DNA of 6,749 bases from Rheinheimera sp. (GTDB lineage Bacteria; Pseudomonadota; Gammaproteobacteria; Enterobacterales; Alteromonadaceae), in NCBI GenBank assembly GCA_003482455.1, contig DMYW01000033.1:1-6749 (forward strand). The letters run 5' to 3'. The notes beneath the pieces are model-generated. The model saw only the letters and a list, made by a program, of their open reading frames with translations, had not been told where the DNA came from and did no database searches. Positions 4,480 through 6,749 of the stretch are shown here, in pieces (the stretch's first letter is position 1; the number at the start of each line of letters is the position of its first letter). Position numbers and translations under genes: made by a program.

Positions 4480-6749
4480 ATGCAGCACTGGAATAAATCC
4501 GTGGTAGCCTTGGCGGTCACGGCCGCCTTGCTGGCGACGCAGGTCAATGCACAGCAAGCCAACACGCAAAAAGATGCCAAAAAAGCCGACCAACAAATTG
4601 AAACCATCGAGGTTCGTGGCTTTGGCGCAACGCTTGGCAAGTCGCTGATGCAAAAGAAAACCGCCGAAAGTACGGTGGAAATCGTTTCCACAGATGACTT
4701 GGGTTCACTGCCTGACGTCACCATCGCCGACGCGTTAGCGCGCTTGCCGGGTGTAGCGGCAGAACGTGACCGCGGTAACTCGTCTGTCTTGTCAATCCGC
4801 GGTATGGGCCCTCGTTTGAATATGGCGACTATGGGCGGCCGCGAAATCGTCAGTGCCGAGCCCAGCCGCGAAGTGCGTTACGAGCAATTCCCATCAGAGC
4901 TGATTAACTCAGTCGAAGTGTTCAAAAGCCCGATGGCCGACCAAGTCGAAGGCGGCATCTCTGGCCTGGTGAACATGAATTTCATCAATCCGCTGGCCAA
5001 AGGCGAGCGCGTGATCACCGTCACTGGCCATGCCATGCAATACCCGCTAGGCAGTGATTTAGCAGGTGCCGATAGCAGCGGCAAAAAGGGCAGCGTCAGT
5101 TACGTTGACCAATGGAGTGACAAATTCGGCGTGGTGCTGGGCTTGTCGTACCAAGACCAACCGTCAGTGCAGCGCGAAACCAGTTCATGGTCATACAACA
5201 AAAACACGGCCGATCAAGGCGATATCAACGGTGATGGCATCAAAGAAGCCGCGCCGTGGGGCGGTAAAACCGCCACCAAACTGGGCGACAACCAACGCAG
5301 CGGCGCTATGCTGATTTTGCAATGGCAACCAACTGACAAGCTGGAACTGAAATACGACGCCTTTTATTCCAAATTCGATATTACCGAGCGTGAAGACCAA
5401 TACTGGTTTGACGGCTGGGGCAACTGGGGCGGCGGCGCGAACTGGAGCTACAACAATTCAGCCAGCAAGCCACAAATCATCACCAAAGCGGACGGCAGCC
5501 AACAAGTCACGGGCGGCGGTTTGTTGTGGGGCAACCACAGCGCCAACAACGCGACTTGGTTCCAAGCCAACGATTTATTCAGCACGGGCCTAAACACCAC
5601 CTACGAAAACGATCGCTGGAAAGTCACAACCGATATCGCGTATTCCACCGCGGCGATCGAATCGCGTTGGGTCAACATTACGTCCAAGTACAACGGCCCA
5701 ATACCGCTGGATATTCAATGGACCACAGCCGGCGGCCGCTTGGGTGTGACGGTCAACCAAGACATCAGCAAACCTGAGTACTACACCATCAATGGCATGA
5801 CAGTGGACAAAGACCGCGATTTAACTGACGACATGGTCAGCGGCAAAGTCGATTTTGAATACCGATTAGATGCTGGCATGTTTGATTCGTTGTCGTTTGG
5901 TGCACGGGTTGCAGATCGCGAAAAAGACAACGACGTGATCAGCTGGGGGCAAACGCCAACCAACACCGCGCTGACCAACTATGCCTACAGCTATGAATTA
6001 GGCGGCGGTTTAGTGTCGCCACTGATGTACGGCTTTAATGATTGGGACCAAGTGGCGCAAGACGGCTTTGGCGGCATCGATGACCGCTCACAACACACGC
6101 CAACCAATACCGACAAAATCAATAGCTGGAACGTCCAAGAAAAAACCAGTGCCGGTTACGTGATGACCCGCTTTAACAGCGAACTGTTCGGTATGAGCTA
6201 CAGCGGTAACGCCGGCGTGCGGTTAGTGCACACCAACTCGACCTCTAGCGGTTACCAAAAAAAAGACGACAACTACGAGCCGGTTAGTGTCGATCACAGC
6301 TACACCGAACTGTTGCCGTCATTGAACTTAACCTTTGCCTACAACGACTTCACGCAAATTCGCCTTGGCTTGTCACGCGCCTTGTCGCGCCCGCCACTAG
6401 TGGAAATGCGCACTGGCTTTGATATCGACAGCCAAAGCCCAGTGAAAACGGCGTCAGGCGGTAACCCAACGCTGGACCCATTTATCGCCAATCAGTTAGA
6501 TCTGGGCGTTGAATTCTACTTTGACGACGAGTCGGCACTGACCACGTCGGTGTTTTTCAAAGACTTAAAATCGCACATTGGTTCCAGCAGCGACACGCTG
6601 AACCTCGATGGCGTTAACTACGCCTTTACCGGACCGGTCAATGGCGAAGGTGGTTTGATTAAAGGCTTTGAAGTCATGTACCAAAAAGCTTTCAAAACGC
6701 TGCCGTCACCGCTGGATGGTTTAGGTGTGTACAGCAACTATTCCTACAC
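4480..6749 (+). CDS. TonB-dependent outer-membrane receptor (C-terminus cut by window edge)
   Basis: Outer-membrane beta-barrel that imports a ligand using energy from TonB-ExbB-ExbD. The visible 756 codons begin MQHWNKSVVALAVTAALLAT; a signal peptide is probably cleaved after Ala24 (VNA/QQ). A TonB-box-like IETIEVRG lies at 40-47. The plug domain (about 60-170) holds LPDVTIADALARLPGV and SIRGMG. The barrel follows, with late-barrel signatures LSRALSRP around 631-638 and GGNPTLDP at 660-667. The pattern fits the Xanthomonas/Caulobacter-type receptors (TIGR01782-like), usually 850-1000 residues, so the last strands are missing. Oddities are a calcium-loop-like DINGDGIKE (248-256) and a Trp/Gly-rich stretch (308-324). 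Start: the ATG at 4480 has a Shine-Dalgarno, and an in-frame stop at 4474-4476 excludes earlier starts. A sugar ligand is suggested only by the upstream CG-centred operator and the Trp-rich loop; the substrate remains unknown. Confidence 0.95.
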   Translation, partial: MQHWNKSVVALAVTAALLATQVNAQQANTQKDAKKADQQIETIEVRGFGATLGKSLMQKKTAESTVEIVSTDDLGSLPDVTIADALARLPGVAAERDRGNSSVLSIRGMGPRLNMATMGGREIVSAEPSREVRYEQFPSELINSVEVFKSPMADQVEGGISGLVNMNFINPLAKGERVITVTGHAMQYPLGSDLAGADSSGKKGSVSYVDQWSDKFGVVLGLSYQDQPSVQRETSSWSYNKNTADQGDINGDGIKEAAPWGGKTATKLGDNQRSGAMLILQWQPTDKLELKYDAFYSKFDITEREDQYWFDGWGNWGGGANWSYNNSASKPQIITKADGSQQVTGGGLLWGNHSANNATWFQANDLFSTGLNTTYENDRWKVTTDIAYSTAAIESRWVNITSKYNGPIPLDIQWTTAGGRLGVTVNQDISKPEYYTINGMTVDKDRDLTDDMVSGKVDFEYRLDAGMFDSLSFGARVADREKDNDVISWGQTPTNTALTNYAYSYELGGGLVSPLMYGFNDWDQVAQDGFGGIDDRSQHTPTNTDKINSWNVQEKTSAGYVMTRFNSELFGMSYSGNAGVRLVHTNSTSSGYQKKDDNYEPVSVDHSYTELLPSLNLTFAYNDFTQIRLGLSRALSRPPLVEMRTGFDIDSQSPVKTASGGNPTLDPFIANQLDLGVEFYFDDESALTTSVFFKDLKSHIGSSSDTLNLDGVNYAFTGPVNGEGGLIKGFEVMYQKAFKTLPSPLDGLGVYSNYSY

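Overview
The window looks like chromosomal DNA of a marine or aquatic gammaproteobacterium, most likely of the Alteromonadales type. The evidence is an EF-G2-type elongation factor, an RhlE-type DEAD-box helicase, two small Bor-like lipoproteins and a large TonB-dependent receptor of the kind that is abundant in that order. I cannot name a genus from the sequence alone. No tRNA, rRNA, CRISPR array, transposase or phage structural gene is visible.

Left part (1-3084), transcribed leftward: the first 342 codons of a stand-alone EF-G paralogue (start at 1028, running off the left edge). Upstream of it is a 376-bp gap, then a complete 559-aa RhlE-like RNA helicase gene (3084 to 1405). The helicase tail is built on five near-perfect 63-bp repeats plus a partial sixth. 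A second array of four imperfect 19-bp repeats sits exactly on the helicase stop codon and the start of its 3' flank.

Middle part (3085-4132): a 371-bp divergent intergenic region with a 14-bp perfect palindrome, then two rightward 98-aa lipoprotein genes separated by 5 bp. Both resemble phage lambda Bor, and they appear to be diverged tandem paralogues. A strong intrinsic terminator at 4105-4132 closes this small operon.

Right part (4133-6749): a 347-bp regulatory region carrying a perfect palindrome with a central CG (LacI-family-like operator), placed where the -35 region of a candidate promoter would be, plus an inverted repeat further upstream. It is followed by the first 756 codons of a TonB-dependent outer-membrane receptor that runs off the right edge. 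The layout suggests a nutrient-regulated, perhaps carbohydrate-specific, transporter, but no catabolic neighbour lies in the window to show the substrate.

I see no convincing evidence of a wholly new multi-gene system. The items most worth a second look are the tandem Bor-like pair, the 19-bp repeat array at the end of rhlE, the expanding helicase tail and the candidate operator of the receptor.
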